Part shown: piece by piece, positions 17,023 to 24,919 of the stretch
Layout of the letters: every line of letters begins with the position of its first letter
Position numbering within the stretch: position 1 is the first letter of the stretch
Assembly: GCA_026986575.1 (NCBI GenBank)
Contig: JALSOH010000009.1
Coordinates: forward strand, 62,001 to 126,000
Source of the DNA: Thermoproteota archaeon
Lineage (GTDB): Archaea > Korarchaeota > Korarchaeia > Korarchaeales > Korarchaeaceae
DNA length: 64,000 bases
Direction of reading: 5' to 3'
The notes under the pieces: generated by a model
Seen by the model: the letters and a program-made list of their open reading frames with translations, nothing else
What the model was told of the DNA's origin: nothing
The model's database searches: none
Made by a program: the position numbers and the translations under genes

Positions 17023-17353
17023 ATGATCGCACTGAAACTCGATGAGGTGCTTCGCCGGCTCAGGGAGGAGTTATCCAGCATTCCGGGGGCTAGGCTAATC
17101 TTGATATTCGGCTCCGTGGCTAGGGGGAGCTACAGACCTGACAGTGATGTTGACGTGATGTTAGTGGCCGAAAATGTAAGTGAAGCTAGGACGATGGCTA
17201 GGGAAATTTCCTCAAATATCTTCGCCGATACGGGAGTTCCGGTAACGGTGATAGTCGTATCACCAGAGGATTATTCGAAGAGGGAGCATCTCCCTGATAA
17301 GAAGGGCGAGAGAGGAGGGGTTCCTACTTTGGAAGGCCGAGGAGAGTCTATAG
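17023..17353 (+). pseudogene. MNT nucleotidyltransferase with frameshift
   Basis: The N-terminal part carries an intact catalytic motif GSVARGSYRPDSDVDVML. The frame then shifts near 17291-17294: in the frame offset by one base it continues LIRRAREEGFLLWKAEES and stops at TAG 17351, as normal MNT proteins do. Left uncorrected, the gene reads straight through into the downstream HEPN gene as an apparent 192-residue fusion. I think the fusion is an artefact of the shift. Confidence 0.6.
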
Positions 17354-17358
17354 CTCTG

Positions 17359-17736
17359 ATGAAAAAGGCTGAATCTAAATCGAGGTCAGCTAAATTACTT
17401 CTCATTGAGGGGGAGCTGGAAGATGCAGTAAGCAGGGCCTACTACGCTGCCTACAATGCGGCTAGGGCAATCTTACTCCTTCTCGGGGAGGAAGCATCCA
17501 CCCACAGAGGGGTAGCTTTCAAACTCTGGACCAGACCCGTGGAACTTGGTCTCCTTGATAGGAAGTACGCCAGAATACTCAGCAAGCTGAGGGAGGCCTG
17601 AGAAGAGGGGGATTGCACACTTGTTTTCGCTCTCTCTACCGAGGAGGTTCAGGTTCTGGTGAAGGACGCCGCGAGGCTCGTCGCGAGGATGAAGGAGTTA
17701 ATGGATGAGATGGAAAAAGGTATGGAAAAAAGGTAA
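17359..17736 (+). pseudogene. HEPN-domain gene with premature TGA
   Basis: From ATG 17359 the protein reads MKKAESKSRSAKLLL and AVSRAYYAAYNAARAILLLLG, a typical HEPN domain, then STHRGVAFKLW. A TGA at 17599-17601 interrupts it, but the same frame stays open and protein-like afterwards (EEGDCTLVFALSTEEVQVLV, then ARMKELMDEMEK) to TAA 17734. A single CGA-to-TGA change explains this. With the frameshift in the MNT partner, the module looks inactivated. Confidence 0.65.
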
Positions 17737-17804
17737 TTGCCCCCGGCGCCTAATCCCATTCTACGATTCACCTGATATAACTCCCTTGTCCCCTTTGTAG
17801 CTCA

Positions 17805-18092
17805 TCAACGGTTGTTATTCGTGCCACGCTCCCTCGGCTTGTAGACAACACAGGCATCGTATCCTCCTTCCTTGCCCAGATGCTCGAAGCCCAGCCCCAT
17901 CTTCCTGACCAGCGCCTCAACCGCTCTGTAGGGGAACCTGCTGTCCGTCAATACTTTGATACCCTCGCCCTCTCGGAGTTCCCTCAGGAACCTCAACAGC
18001 TTTGCTACCGGCGACTCCATGCATCCTCTCCGTCTGGGGTGCATCTCGAGCTCTGCCACTAAGGTGTACTCACTCCCCTCCAATCCTACCAC
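17805..18092 (-). CDS. Small TusA-like or unknown protein of the Fe-S/sulfur cluster
   Basis: The 95-residue protein starts inside the 3' end of the NifU-like gene (23-base overlap), so it belongs to the nifS-nifU unit. It contains HPRRRGCMESPVAKLL, a single Cys followed by a helix, then a helical region and a beta-type GGYDACVVYK end. This resembles the TusA/SirA size and Cys-P-x-P position only loosely (C-M-E-S-P). A sulfur-handling role is inferred from context. Confidence 0.55.
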   Translation of the reverse strand: MVGLEGSEYTLVAELEMHPRRRGCMESPVAKLLRFLRELREGEGIKVLTDSRFPYRAVEALVRKMGLGFEHLGKEGGYDACVVYKPRERGTNNNR

Positions 18093-18576
18093 CGTAAAAC
18101 CTATCTATCATCTCTTCCTCCTCTAGCGCCTGTTTCTCGACCGCTGTGAGGTCCTCAGGGAGCCATTCAGGTCTACTTCCCTCATAGTAGTGGCGGATCG
18201 CTCTCCTCAGGCCACCGACCGCTAGGATGCTGCAATGCCTCTTTACTGGAGGCAGACCGCCCAACCTCTCCGCGACATCCTCCCAGCCTATTTCCCATGC
18301 ATCTCTTAGGCTCCTCCCCTTGACCATCTCGGTCAGTATGCTCGCAGCCGCAATGTTCGCCGCGCAACCGTAACTCTCGAATTTAGCCTCCTCTATCACG
18401 TCCTCATCTCCCTCCCTAGCTATACGCAGGTATATGCTGATCACGTCACCGCAAGCCGGACTGCCAGCTTGGGCTGAGGCGTCAGGATTCTCCATCTTCC
18501 CCATGTTCTTGGGATTCCTGAAGAGCTCAAGAACCGTGGGGGTGTACGGGAGGGGCACTCTGGTACTCATATGCAC
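18070..18576 (-). CDS. IscU/NifU-type Fe-S cluster scaffold
   Basis: The 168-residue protein has the three scaffold cysteines of the family: SPACGDVI, ESYGCAAN and KRHCSILA, with an Asp after the first Cys. It receives sulfur from cysteine desulfurase and builds [2Fe-2S]/[4Fe-4S] clusters. It lies about 30 bases downstream of the NifS-like gene on the same strand. The C-terminal about 30 residues extend past the normal core. Confidence 0.9.
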   Translation of the reverse strand: MHMSTRVPLPYTPTVLELFRNPKNMGKMENPDASAQAGSPACGDVISIYLRIAREGDEDVIEEAKFESYGCAANIAAASILTEMVKGRSLRDAWEIGWEDVAERLGGLPPVKRHCSILAVGGLRRAIRHYYEGSRPEWLPEDLTAVEKQALEEEEMIDRFYGGRIGGE

Positions 18577-18607
18577 ACCTTCTCATATAACCATAGTCAT
18601 GGACATA

Positions 18608-19816
18608 TTAACCTTTCCCCAACGGGCTTATCTCCCTCAACCTGCCGACGGACTCTATCACCTGATCCACGACGTAATCGACATCTCCCTCACTGTGATA
18701 CCTCGTGAGCTTGAAAAGCAGACTTCCATGGGCTGCCTCGTAATCCTTGCCGATCGCAAGCATCACGTGACTGGGTTCCAGCACCCTAGAGGTGCAGGCG
18801 CTTCCACTAGAGACGTAAACACCCCTAAGACTGAGCTCGACGGTCAGGGCTTCTCCTTCAACATGTAGGAAGCTTATGTTGACGTTGTCTGGCGCTCTCA
18901 TCTCACCAGACGGCCCGTTGAGCTGGGTGTCAGGTACCCCATCTAAGATTCCATTAATGAGCCTGTCTCTGAGCGAAGACACCCTCGATAACCCGTCCTG
19001 AAAGGCTAGCTCTACTGCCTTCCTGAACCCTGCCAATGCCGGGACGTTCTCCACCCCCGGCCAGAGGGACTGGGAGCTCAACGCTCCCTTCAAGATGGGC
19101 TCAACCCTAACCCCCTCTGATACCCAGAGAACTCCAACACCCTTGGGTCCGAGGATCTTGTGGGAGCTGAGGGTCATCAGATCCACTCCAATCTCCTCCG
19201 CTTTCAGGGGGACCTTCCCGTAGGCATCGCAGGCATCTGTATGGAAGATGACATCAGGATTCCTGTCCTTCACGACCTCGACTATCTCCTTCAACCTCTG
19301 TACAGTACCTATCTCGTGATTCACGGCCTGAACACTCACCAAAACCGTCTCACTATCGACAAGTTCCCTGATGACGTCGATGTCAACGAACCCCTCCTCA
19401 TCCACGGGTGCCCTCACGACCCTGAACCCCGCATCTTCCAAGGATAGAGCTGGAAGCAGTACGCTGTAATGCTCTATATCCGAGACAATGATCTTCCCCT
19501 TCCTCTTAAGGGCCATCATGGATCCGAGGATCGCCAAGTTATTGGCCTCCGTGCCACTGTGGACGAAGTGGATCTGGGAAGGATCGACGCTGAGGGTAGC
19601 AGCCACCGTCTCTGCCGTCGACTCGACGACCTCTAGGGCTTCCCAGCCCGGCTTATTAGTTATTGAAGGATGTCCGTACCCCCTCTCATTGAAGTAGGGT
19701 AGCATGGCCTCAACCACTTCGGGCGGGACCCATCCCGAGTTCTCGTGATCGAGATAGACCTCCTTGGGTGGCGTCCCGTGGGCCTTCAGGAGGGCCGAAA
19801 CACTCGGCATGAACAT
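18608..19816 (-). CDS. Cysteine desulfurase (NifS/IscS family)
   Basis: The 402-residue class V PLP enzyme shows EYGH-like HPSITNKPG, HSGTEANNLAI, the PLP-binding Asp region HTDACDAYGKVP, the Schiff-base lysine in SSHKILGPKG, and the catalytic Cys in SSGSACTS. It moves sulfur from cysteine to the scaffold encoded next. The start ATG is preceded on the minus strand by a TATA-like GTTTTTATT. The HTDACDAYG stretch differs from the usual H-D-A-A-Q-S-x-G. Confidence 0.9.
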   Translation of the reverse strand: MFMPSVSALLKAHGTPPKEVYLDHENSGWVPPEVVEAMLPYFNERGYGHPSITNKPGWEALEVVESTAETVAATLSVDPSQIHFVHSGTEANNLAILGSMMALKRKGKIIVSDIEHYSVLLPALSLEDAGFRVVRAPVDEEGFVDIDVIRELVDSETVLVSVQAVNHEIGTVQRLKEIVEVVKDRNPDVIFHTDACDAYGKVPLKAEEIGVDLMTLSSHKILGPKGVGVLWVSEGVRVEPILKGALSSQSLWPGVENVPALAGFRKAVELAFQDGLSRVSSLRDRLINGILDGVPDTQLNGPSGEMRAPDNVNISFLHVEGEALTVELSLRGVYVSSGSACTSRVLEPSHVMLAIGKDYEAAHGSLLFKLTRYHSEGDVDYVVDQVIESVGRLREISPLGKG

Positions 19817-19921
19817 ACTAGAGGATGTTAGAATAAAAACTTTGAGATATTCTCGGAAAGAAGATTAATAAATAAAATTAACAATAGTTTTAAATTTAAT
19901 GAAAATTCATAAAGGGAGAGG

Positions 19922-20290
19922 TCAATGTCGGTGCCACTTTTCCCTCGGTTCGTAAGGTAGTGATTCCAGTTCCCCAGAGAGGTAGGCCTCGAGGACGTCT
20001 CTCACCTTCCCCTGAGCTCCCGTGATGACTTCTATCCCCAACTGCTGAAAGAACAGGCGAGCCCTACCGCCCATCCCCCTGCATATCAGTACGTCCACGT
20101 CCAATTTAGCAAGAAAGGAGGGAACTACGCCAGGTCCATGCTCTGCGGAATGGGGGTTCTCTACTGTTTCGTAGGATCTTACAGTTCCATCTTCAACCTC
20201 CACCAGCAGGAAGGCAGGAGCATGCCCAAAATGTTCGAAAATCTCCTCATCCAGCCCTTTGTGATCGTAGACAGGGAAGGCGACTCTCAT
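19922..20290 (-). CDS. NifX/NifB-type dinitrogenase iron-molybdenum cofactor-binding domain protein
   Basis: The 122-residue protein matches the Nitro_FeMo-Co fold: MRVAFPVYDHKGLDEEIFEHFGHAP at the start and VDVLICRGMGGRARLFFQQLGIEV at the core. In archaea without nitrogenase, stand-alone members bind Fe-S or Mo/Fe clusters or act in metal handling. It has its own promoter-like TATA (CTTATATTTTC on the minus strand) and a GGGAGGG site. Its neighbours are Fe-S assembly genes. Confidence 0.85.
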   Translation of the reverse strand: MRVAFPVYDHKGLDEEIFEHFGHAPAFLLVEVEDGTVRSYETVENPHSAEHGPGVVPSFLAKLDVDVLICRGMGGRARLFFQQLGIEVITGAQGKVRDVLEAYLSGELESLPYEPREKWHRH

Positions 20291-20349
20291 TTTCCCTCCC
20301 GGAGGATCACTAAGATCAGAAAATATAAGAGATAGGGTGCGGTCGCTGG

Positions 20350-21102
20350 TCAGCCCTTCCTCCCATATCCCGGCCCTCTACCCATTCCTGTCTCCATCTC
20401 GCCGCCGACTATGGACTCGTATTCCTCCAAGCTGAGGATCTGCGGCTGATATGTCACTCCGTACTGTCTCAATATGGAAGTGAAGGCTCTCAGGTGGTTC
20501 CTACTCCCGCTCATCAGGTTCTCGTAGACCTGAGTTATGTCGGTGTTGTCCACCTTGCTCAACCACTCCTTCAGGTCCTCGATGTCAACCTCCTCTATAA
20601 GAGCACCAACCTTCAGAGCCTCCTCGGGGGACTGGCTTCCTTTCTGGATCAGTTCATTGTATAGCGACTGTAGGTCTGGATTCGTGAAGACTCCCCTGTC
20701 CTTAGCTGGATCCTCCAGCCCATACCTGTCAATGAGGGCCTTTACCATGCCTATATGCTGCTGCTCGCTCCTTGCTATGTTCTGGAATATCTGGAGTCCC
20801 CACTTCTCGTACAGGTATAGGTATACATCCCTGGCTAGCTTCTCCTTCTCTCTCATGTAAAGGATGCTCTTCTCCTCGTCCCCACTGAGTTCTCCAAGGG
20901 GAATATTGGACAGCGGCTGCTTACCGACCTCAGATGGCCCCTCTCCTCCCCTATACCCGTAACCCCTCCCAGCGTCAGTGGTGAGGGGCTGCCCTATAGT
21001 GGGTGTGCCCGTTGGGTTGTAAGCGGTATTCAGAATAGTATATCCGGCCAGTCCCAACACTATAATGGCTAGGACTCCTGAGACTATTTTGACAGAGGAC
21101 AT
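20350..21102 (-). CDS. Membrane-anchored DUF2202 ferritin-like protein
   Basis: The 250-residue protein starts with one membrane helix (GVLAIIVLGLAGYTIL), then a Gly/Thr/Pro linker. A helical domain follows (about residues 78-235) with EEKSILYMREKEKLARDVYLYLYEKW, RSEQQHIGMVKALIDRYG and EEVDIEDLKEWL, the Glu/His pattern of DUF2202. The fold is ferritin-like, so metal binding outside the cell is probable. A TATA-like CTTATAAAC lies upstream on the minus strand. It is separated from the NifX-type gene by about 60 bases. Confidence 0.8.
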   Translation of the reverse strand: MSSVKIVSGVLAIIVLGLAGYTILNTAYNPTGTPTIGQPLTTDAGRGYGYRGGEGPSEVGKQPLSNIPLGELSGDEEKSILYMREKEKLARDVYLYLYEKWGLQIFQNIARSEQQHIGMVKALIDRYGLEDPAKDRGVFTNPDLQSLYNELIQKGSQSPEEALKVGALIEEVDIEDLKEWLSKVDNTDITQVYENLMSGSRNHLRAFTSILRQYGVTYQPQILSLEEYESIVGGEMETGMGRGPGYGRKG

Positions 21103-21318
21103 GCGCTCACCGAGGCCAAGTCCAATATGAGTTTATAAGAGATACAGACAAATTGTCCATGAGTAAATTAAAAATATTGTGAGAAGAGATTTCTACACAG
21201 TAACATTAGGGTTGACCCCTAAAAATACAGCTTATTAACCAATGAAACTATCGTCAGCTGACCCATCAATAACTGGGTTACCCCTCAGTTTATTAACAGT
21301 CCAGCTAGATGGGACATC

Positions 21319-22113
21319 ATGCTACCCGGACTACCTACAGTAGCAAGGCCAACGTTGAGCGAGATGATCTCACTTGCGGGGAAAACTGCTATGATCACTG
21401 GAGCTGCGTCAGGAATAGGTAAGGCAACTGCGTTAAGGTTTGCAGAGGCGGGAGCTGATATAATAGCTGTAGATGTGGATGGGGAGGGATTGCAGAAGCT
21501 GGCTAGGGAGATCTCGGAGGTCAGGATTCAAGCCAAGCTGGTGGATCTCTCCAATAAGAGCGAGATAGACAGGCTCTGGGACGAGATAGAGGAGGCCCCG
21601 GATATCCTCGTGAATAACGCTGGGATCTACCCTTTCAAGGGATTCACGGAGGTGGATGAGGGTTTCCTAGATTGGGTGATGAGGGTGAATGCCCTCTCAG
21701 TGTTCTGGATGAGCCAGCACATGATAAGGAGGAGAGAAAAGCGCGGCGGAGTGATCGTGAATGTGGGCTCAATAGAGGCGATACTCCCGTTTAAGGAGGA
21801 TCTCGCCCATTACACCATGAGCAAGGCCGCGGTGATAGCACTAACTAGGTCGCTCGCGAGGGACTACGGCAAGAAGTTCAGGGTGAATGTCGTCATCCCC
21901 GGTGGGATATACACGGAAGGAGTCAAGAAGATCGCTAAGAAGCTCGGGATAAAGGCGGTTGGGGAGGCTAAGGAGTTCATGAAACGCCTTCCTATGGGGA
22001 GGATGGGGGATCCCGATGAGGTGGCTAGGGTGATACTGTTCTTGGCCAGCGACATGGCTAGCTACGTCAACGGGGCTGTGATACCGGTGGATGGGGGATT
22101 CCTATCCACCTAA
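21319..22113 (+). CDS. Short-chain dehydrogenase/reductase (SDR)
   Basis: The classical SDR has TGAASGIGKA for cofactor binding, NNAGIYPF, catalytic Ser in NVGSIEA, YTMSKAA (Tyr-x3-Lys) and a PVDGGFLST end. An Asp after beta-2 (VDVDG) favours NAD. It probably reduces or oxidises an alcohol, sugar or acyl group. ATG 21319 fits the TATA-like GTTTATTAAC at about 21288; internal ATG 21364 is where homology to SDRs begins and could be the real start. Confidence 0.88.
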   Translation: MLPGLPTVARPTLSEMISLAGKTAMITGAASGIGKATALRFAEAGADIIAVDVDGEGLQKLAREISEVRIQAKLVDLSNKSEIDRLWDEIEEAPDILVNNAGIYPFKGFTEVDEGFLDWVMRVNALSVFWMSQHMIRRREKRGGVIVNVGSIEAILPFKEDLAHYTMSKAAVIALTRSLARDYGKKFRVNVVIPGGIYTEGVKKIAKKLGIKAVGEAKEFMKRLPMGRMGDPDEVARVILFLASDMASYVNGAVIPVDGGFLST

Positions 22114-22351
22114 CCCCCGATCTACTGCCATCCAGCCTCAGTATCGGTGGGCCCATCAGTGATTCAAGACTAGAAGATCGGTCCTTTTCTTTGGATTTTT
22201 CTAAAAATTCCCATAGCCCTAGACCGAAGAAGGCTATTGTCGGAAGAAGCCAAAATATCCTGTATCTCGCGCGGCCCTTTCCCCTACTCCCTGTAATAGG
22301 CCAGAGACTACTCTGCCGGAACAAGTTTCCTTTCTAAACCCCTAGCCGTTC
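22114..22351. other. Intergenic stretch without a supported gene
   Basis: No convincing gene, promoter or repeat is seen. A minus-strand open frame (22067-22324) has one hydrophobic stretch but overlaps the SDR end and has no good start context. Confidence 0.3.
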
Positions 22352-22543
22352 TCAGAGATCTTTTCCCATGTACAGCAGCTCATAATACAACACAAGACCC
22401 CTTTTCAGCCCCTTCTGCTTGATGTACTCCGTGGTCATCCCAATACCCTTGGGGCAGGAAACAAAGTTCCTCAACCTGTTCTTCCTGAAGAACGTGTGAA
22501 GCAGACCAGCTGGTACATCCAATAGGATGGCTTTATCTTGCAT
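22352..22543 (-). CDS. Small ORF of unknown function
   Basis: The 63-residue frame (MQDKAILLDVPAGLLHTFF, then PKGIGMTTEYIKQKGLKRG) has a natural amino-acid composition and an ATG. I do not recognise a family. It lies just downstream of a decayed gene on the same strand, so it may be part of the same remnant. Confidence 0.35.
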   Translation of the reverse strand: MQDKAILLDVPAGLLHTFFRKNRLRNFVSCPKGIGMTTEYIKQKGLKRGLVLYYELLYMGKDL

Positions 22544-22566
22544 TCCTCAGACCCCACTGTGTAGCC

Positions 22567-22932
22567 TTATCCTGCCGCATCTCCACTTGAGCAAAGGATC
22601 TTTGTTCCCGGCATCTCCCTCATAATCTCGAGGATCTCATACCCCATTTCTTCCTCGACATATCTCTCACCCACATGTATTTTGCTCAGCTGGATGTTGA
22701 AACAGGCCTCTTCGCCCACCACCTTTCCCTTAGGAGATTGAATCCCCACAACTTTGACTTCTTTATCTCAAACTCTTCGGACCTCTCCAGCTGTCTATGA
22801 ATCCGACCACGAGGGTGTTCAGACCATGTACTTCCTCAACTCCTCCACCGACGAGGGTTACGTGATCATGTAGAAGGGGAGAATGTTCGAGATCCGGAGT
22901 CGCGTTAAACTCATCAAAGTTGCACCCCCCAT
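22567..22932 (-). pseudogene. Decayed gene of unknown family
   Basis: Three overlapping frames on the minus strand read as one protein in pieces: NFDEFNATPDLEHSPLLHDH and VTLVGGGVEEVHGLNTLVVG, then QLERSEEFEIKKSK, then SPKGKVVGEEACFNIQLSK and VGERYVEEEMGYEILEIMRE. At least two frameshifts separate them, and a G6 run near 22927 would need one more G to provide an ATG start. The family is not recognised. Confidence 0.45.
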
Positions 22933-22938
22933 TATCTT

Positions 22939-23508
22939 ATGAGGAGGATTTCAATCAACGCGTTCTTCAGGGTAGCGGGTCCTAGACTGGTAGCCCTGAT
23001 ATCTTCCGGTCCGCTGTACGACGCCAACGCGATGGCCGCCACCTGGCACTCACCGATTTCCTTCGAACCCCCACTATACGGAGTATCTGTGTCACCAAAG
23101 AGGACAACACACTCCATCATAAGGGAGATGAAATCTTTCGGGGTGAATCTCATGCCCTACGAGATGGTAGATTCGGTTCACACTTGCGGTCGGATCTCGA
23201 GATCGGAGTTAAGGGATAAGCTGGAAATCGCTGGTATAAAGGTATTCGAGGGTCCGGAACTAGGCGTCCCCCTAGTAGAAGGGGCTTACGCGGCCATGGA
23301 GTGCCTCTTGGTGGACCGGATGGAACTAGGGGACCACACCTGGTTCGTAGGTGAGGTAAGATCGGTACTCGCTGGGGCCACTGGGGGAGGGGTAGTGGAT
23401 GTCTCCTCGATAAGGCCCTTGCTATACTTGGGGAACGACCTGTACCTGACTGTGGATCCGGAGACCGTGAGGAGGGGTAGGGTGAAGGGGAGACCCCAAC
23501 GATCATAA
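22939..23508 (+). CDS. Flavin reductase-like domain protein
   Basis: The 189-residue protein matches the flavin-reductase/flavoredoxin split-barrel family: NAMAATWHSPISFEPPLYGVSVSPKRTTHSII near the N-terminus is the FMN-binding strand set, and GVNLMPYEM and HTWFVGEV follow. It probably binds FMN and transfers electrons. It starts near the decayed gene on the opposite strand and is followed after about 10 bases by the epimerase gene. Confidence 0.85.
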   Translation: MRRISINAFFRVAGPRLVALISSGPLYDANAMAATWHSPISFEPPLYGVSVSPKRTTHSIIREMKSFGVNLMPYEMVDSVHTCGRISRSELRDKLEIAGIKVFEGPELGVPLVEGAYAAMECLLVDRMELGDHTWFVGEVRSVLAGATGGGVVDVSSIRPLLYLGNDLYLTVDPETVRRGRVKGRPQRS

Positions 23509-23519
23509 GGGATGTCACG

Positions 23520-24428
23520 ATGGATGGTGCGATGAAGGTACTGGTGACCGGAGCCTCTGGAATGCTGGGATGCAATCTGATCCCCTTGCTCAGGGAGAGG
23601 GGTTACGATATCGTGGCCATGATAAACAGAGGGAGTCTCAAGAAGAGGCCTTGGGCTAGGGAGATTCTTGACGGATTGAAGTTGGTAGAGAGCAGGGTGG
23701 AGGAGTTCAAAGGGCACCTCGAGGTGGATGCGGTCATCCACTTGGCAGCCGTCCTGAGAGGACCTACCATGAGAGTGAACTACAGGGGAACCGTGAATCT
23801 CCTTGAACGAGTGAAAGCGGATTTCTTCGTCCTGATCAGCAGTATACTTGCACTGGGGGATGGTTTGAGGGAGAGAGCGGATGAGGAAGCTCCATGCATA
23901 CCGGTAACTGGTTACGAGAGATCTAAATGCGAGGCAGAGAGGGCGGTCAAGAAATCGGGGATTAAGCACCTTATCCTCAGACCCGGATGGATATACGGTC
24001 CCTACTCAATAAATCCGGACATACTCAGCATCGCTAGGTGGATAAAAAGGGGAATCAGGCCCGTTCTAGTGAGCGAGGATCTGCCCTTGGCCCTCGTTCA
24101 CGCGAGAGACGTGGCTGAATCGATCATTCATTTACTGGAAGCCGGAGAAGAGGGCATCTATAATGTGAGAGGACCGAGGATGTACATGATGGCGGAACTC
24201 CTTGATGCGATCTCCTCCTTCCTCAATAGGGAGGGGATCAGGGTGACTGTGCTTAGGTGGATTCTGAGGCTGGCAAGCAGGTGGTTCGATGTGGTGAGGT
24301 ACTTGGATCTAGCTCCTGATGACATGCCAATCGACAAGCTCTTAAACAGCGGGTTCCGCCCCACTATAGATTTGGACGGGGGTATGAGGGAGAGCCTGAC
24401 TTGGATGAGATCCAGAGGCCTGATCTGA
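23520..24428 (+). CDS. NAD-dependent epimerase/dehydratase
   Basis: The 302-residue extended SDR has VTGASGMLGCNLIP for NAD binding, HLAAVLRGPTMRVNYRGT, and Tyr-x3-Lys in YERSKCEAERA. The C-terminal part (VHARDVAESIIHLLEAG, YNVRGP) is typical of sugar-nucleotide or steroid-type epimerases. ATG 23532 (MKVLVTG) may be the true start. The substrate is unknown. Confidence 0.85.
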   Translation: MDGAMKVLVTGASGMLGCNLIPLLRERGYDIVAMINRGSLKKRPWAREILDGLKLVESRVEEFKGHLEVDAVIHLAAVLRGPTMRVNYRGTVNLLERVKADFFVLISSILALGDGLRERADEEAPCIPVTGYERSKCEAERAVKKSGIKHLILRPGWIYGPYSINPDILSIARWIKRGIRPVLVSEDLPLALVHARDVAESIIHLLEAGEEGIYNVRGPRMYMMAELLDAISSFLNREGIRVTVLRWILRLASRWFDVVRYLDLAPDDMPIDKLLNSGFRPTIDLDGGMRESLTWMRSRGLI

Positions 24429-24465
24429 TCCGATGAGGCAGCGGAATCAAAGGAGGTAGCGCCAA

Positions 24466-24480
24466 GCCCCTAGAAGGGGG
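24466..24480. terminator. Short hairpin between convergent genes
   Basis: CCCCT (24467-24471) and AGGGG (24475-24479) pair around a three-base loop between the stops of the epimerase gene and the convergent membrane winged-helix gene. It may end transcription from either side, though no T-run is obvious. Confidence 0.4.
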
Positions 24481-24500
24481 AGATAAATCGAGACTGGAGA

Positions 24501-24914
24501 TCATTCGAGCATCAAGCCGCTGATGCGGAGCTTGCCCTCTTTCTCCAGCTCGTGAATCCTCTCAACGACCTTGTAGATAGAGAGGTTTGCCTGCTTGGCC
24601 AGCTCGTATGGAGATACGTGCCCTCTTTCCTTGGCCATATTTATTATCATCCTACCCAGATCATCGTCGACGCGCTCATCTAACACATCAATGATCAGCT
24701 TGTATCGGGCCCTCTTAAACCTGGGCTCGGAGATGTATATGGCCAACGAGATCAGCGTCGATGATATGACCGCCGCTGCGATCGCTGAGTAGAATGTAAA
24801 CGTGGACATTATCGACCTGTACATGAGTATCAGGAAGATCTCCGTTGAGAGGACTGTCAAGCCCCAGGCGGCAGCGACCAAGGCCTTCCTCCTAGTCCAT
24901 ACCCATGGGACCAT
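24501..24914 (-). CDS. Membrane-anchored winged-helix protein
   Basis: From ATG 24914 (MVPWVWTRRKALV) the 137-residue protein has two membrane helices (LVAAAWGLTVLSTEIFLILMY and FYSAIAAAVISSTLISLAIYI) and a cytoplasmic winged-helix domain (GRMIINMAKERGHVSPYELAKQANLSIYKVVERIHELEKEGKLRI). It starts six bases after the stop of the giant surface protein gene and is last in that operon. It may sense the envelope and regulate transcription. Confidence 0.72.
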   Translation of the reverse strand: MVPWVWTRRKALVAAAWGLTVLSTEIFLILMYRSIMSTFTFYSAIAAAVISSTLISLAIYISEPRFKRARYKLIIDVLDERVDDDLGRMIINMAKERGHVSPYELAKQANLSIYKVVERIHELEKEGKLRISGLMLE

Positions 24915-24919
24915 TGCGA

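Noticed and set aside
17023-17601. Novel MNT-HEPN fusion protein
   Set aside because: A one-base shift restores two separate normal genes, so the fusion is better explained by a frameshift.
11568-17601. TGA as selenocysteine or reassigned codon (TGA inside two otherwise open frames)
   Set aside because: Both genes carry other lesions, neither TGA lies at a catalytic Cys position, and normal genes here use TGA as stop.
22067-22324. Minus-strand ORF of 85 codons with one hydrophobic stretch
   Set aside because: It overlaps the SDR gene end, has no good start context and its second half is only the antisense of the SDR C-terminus.
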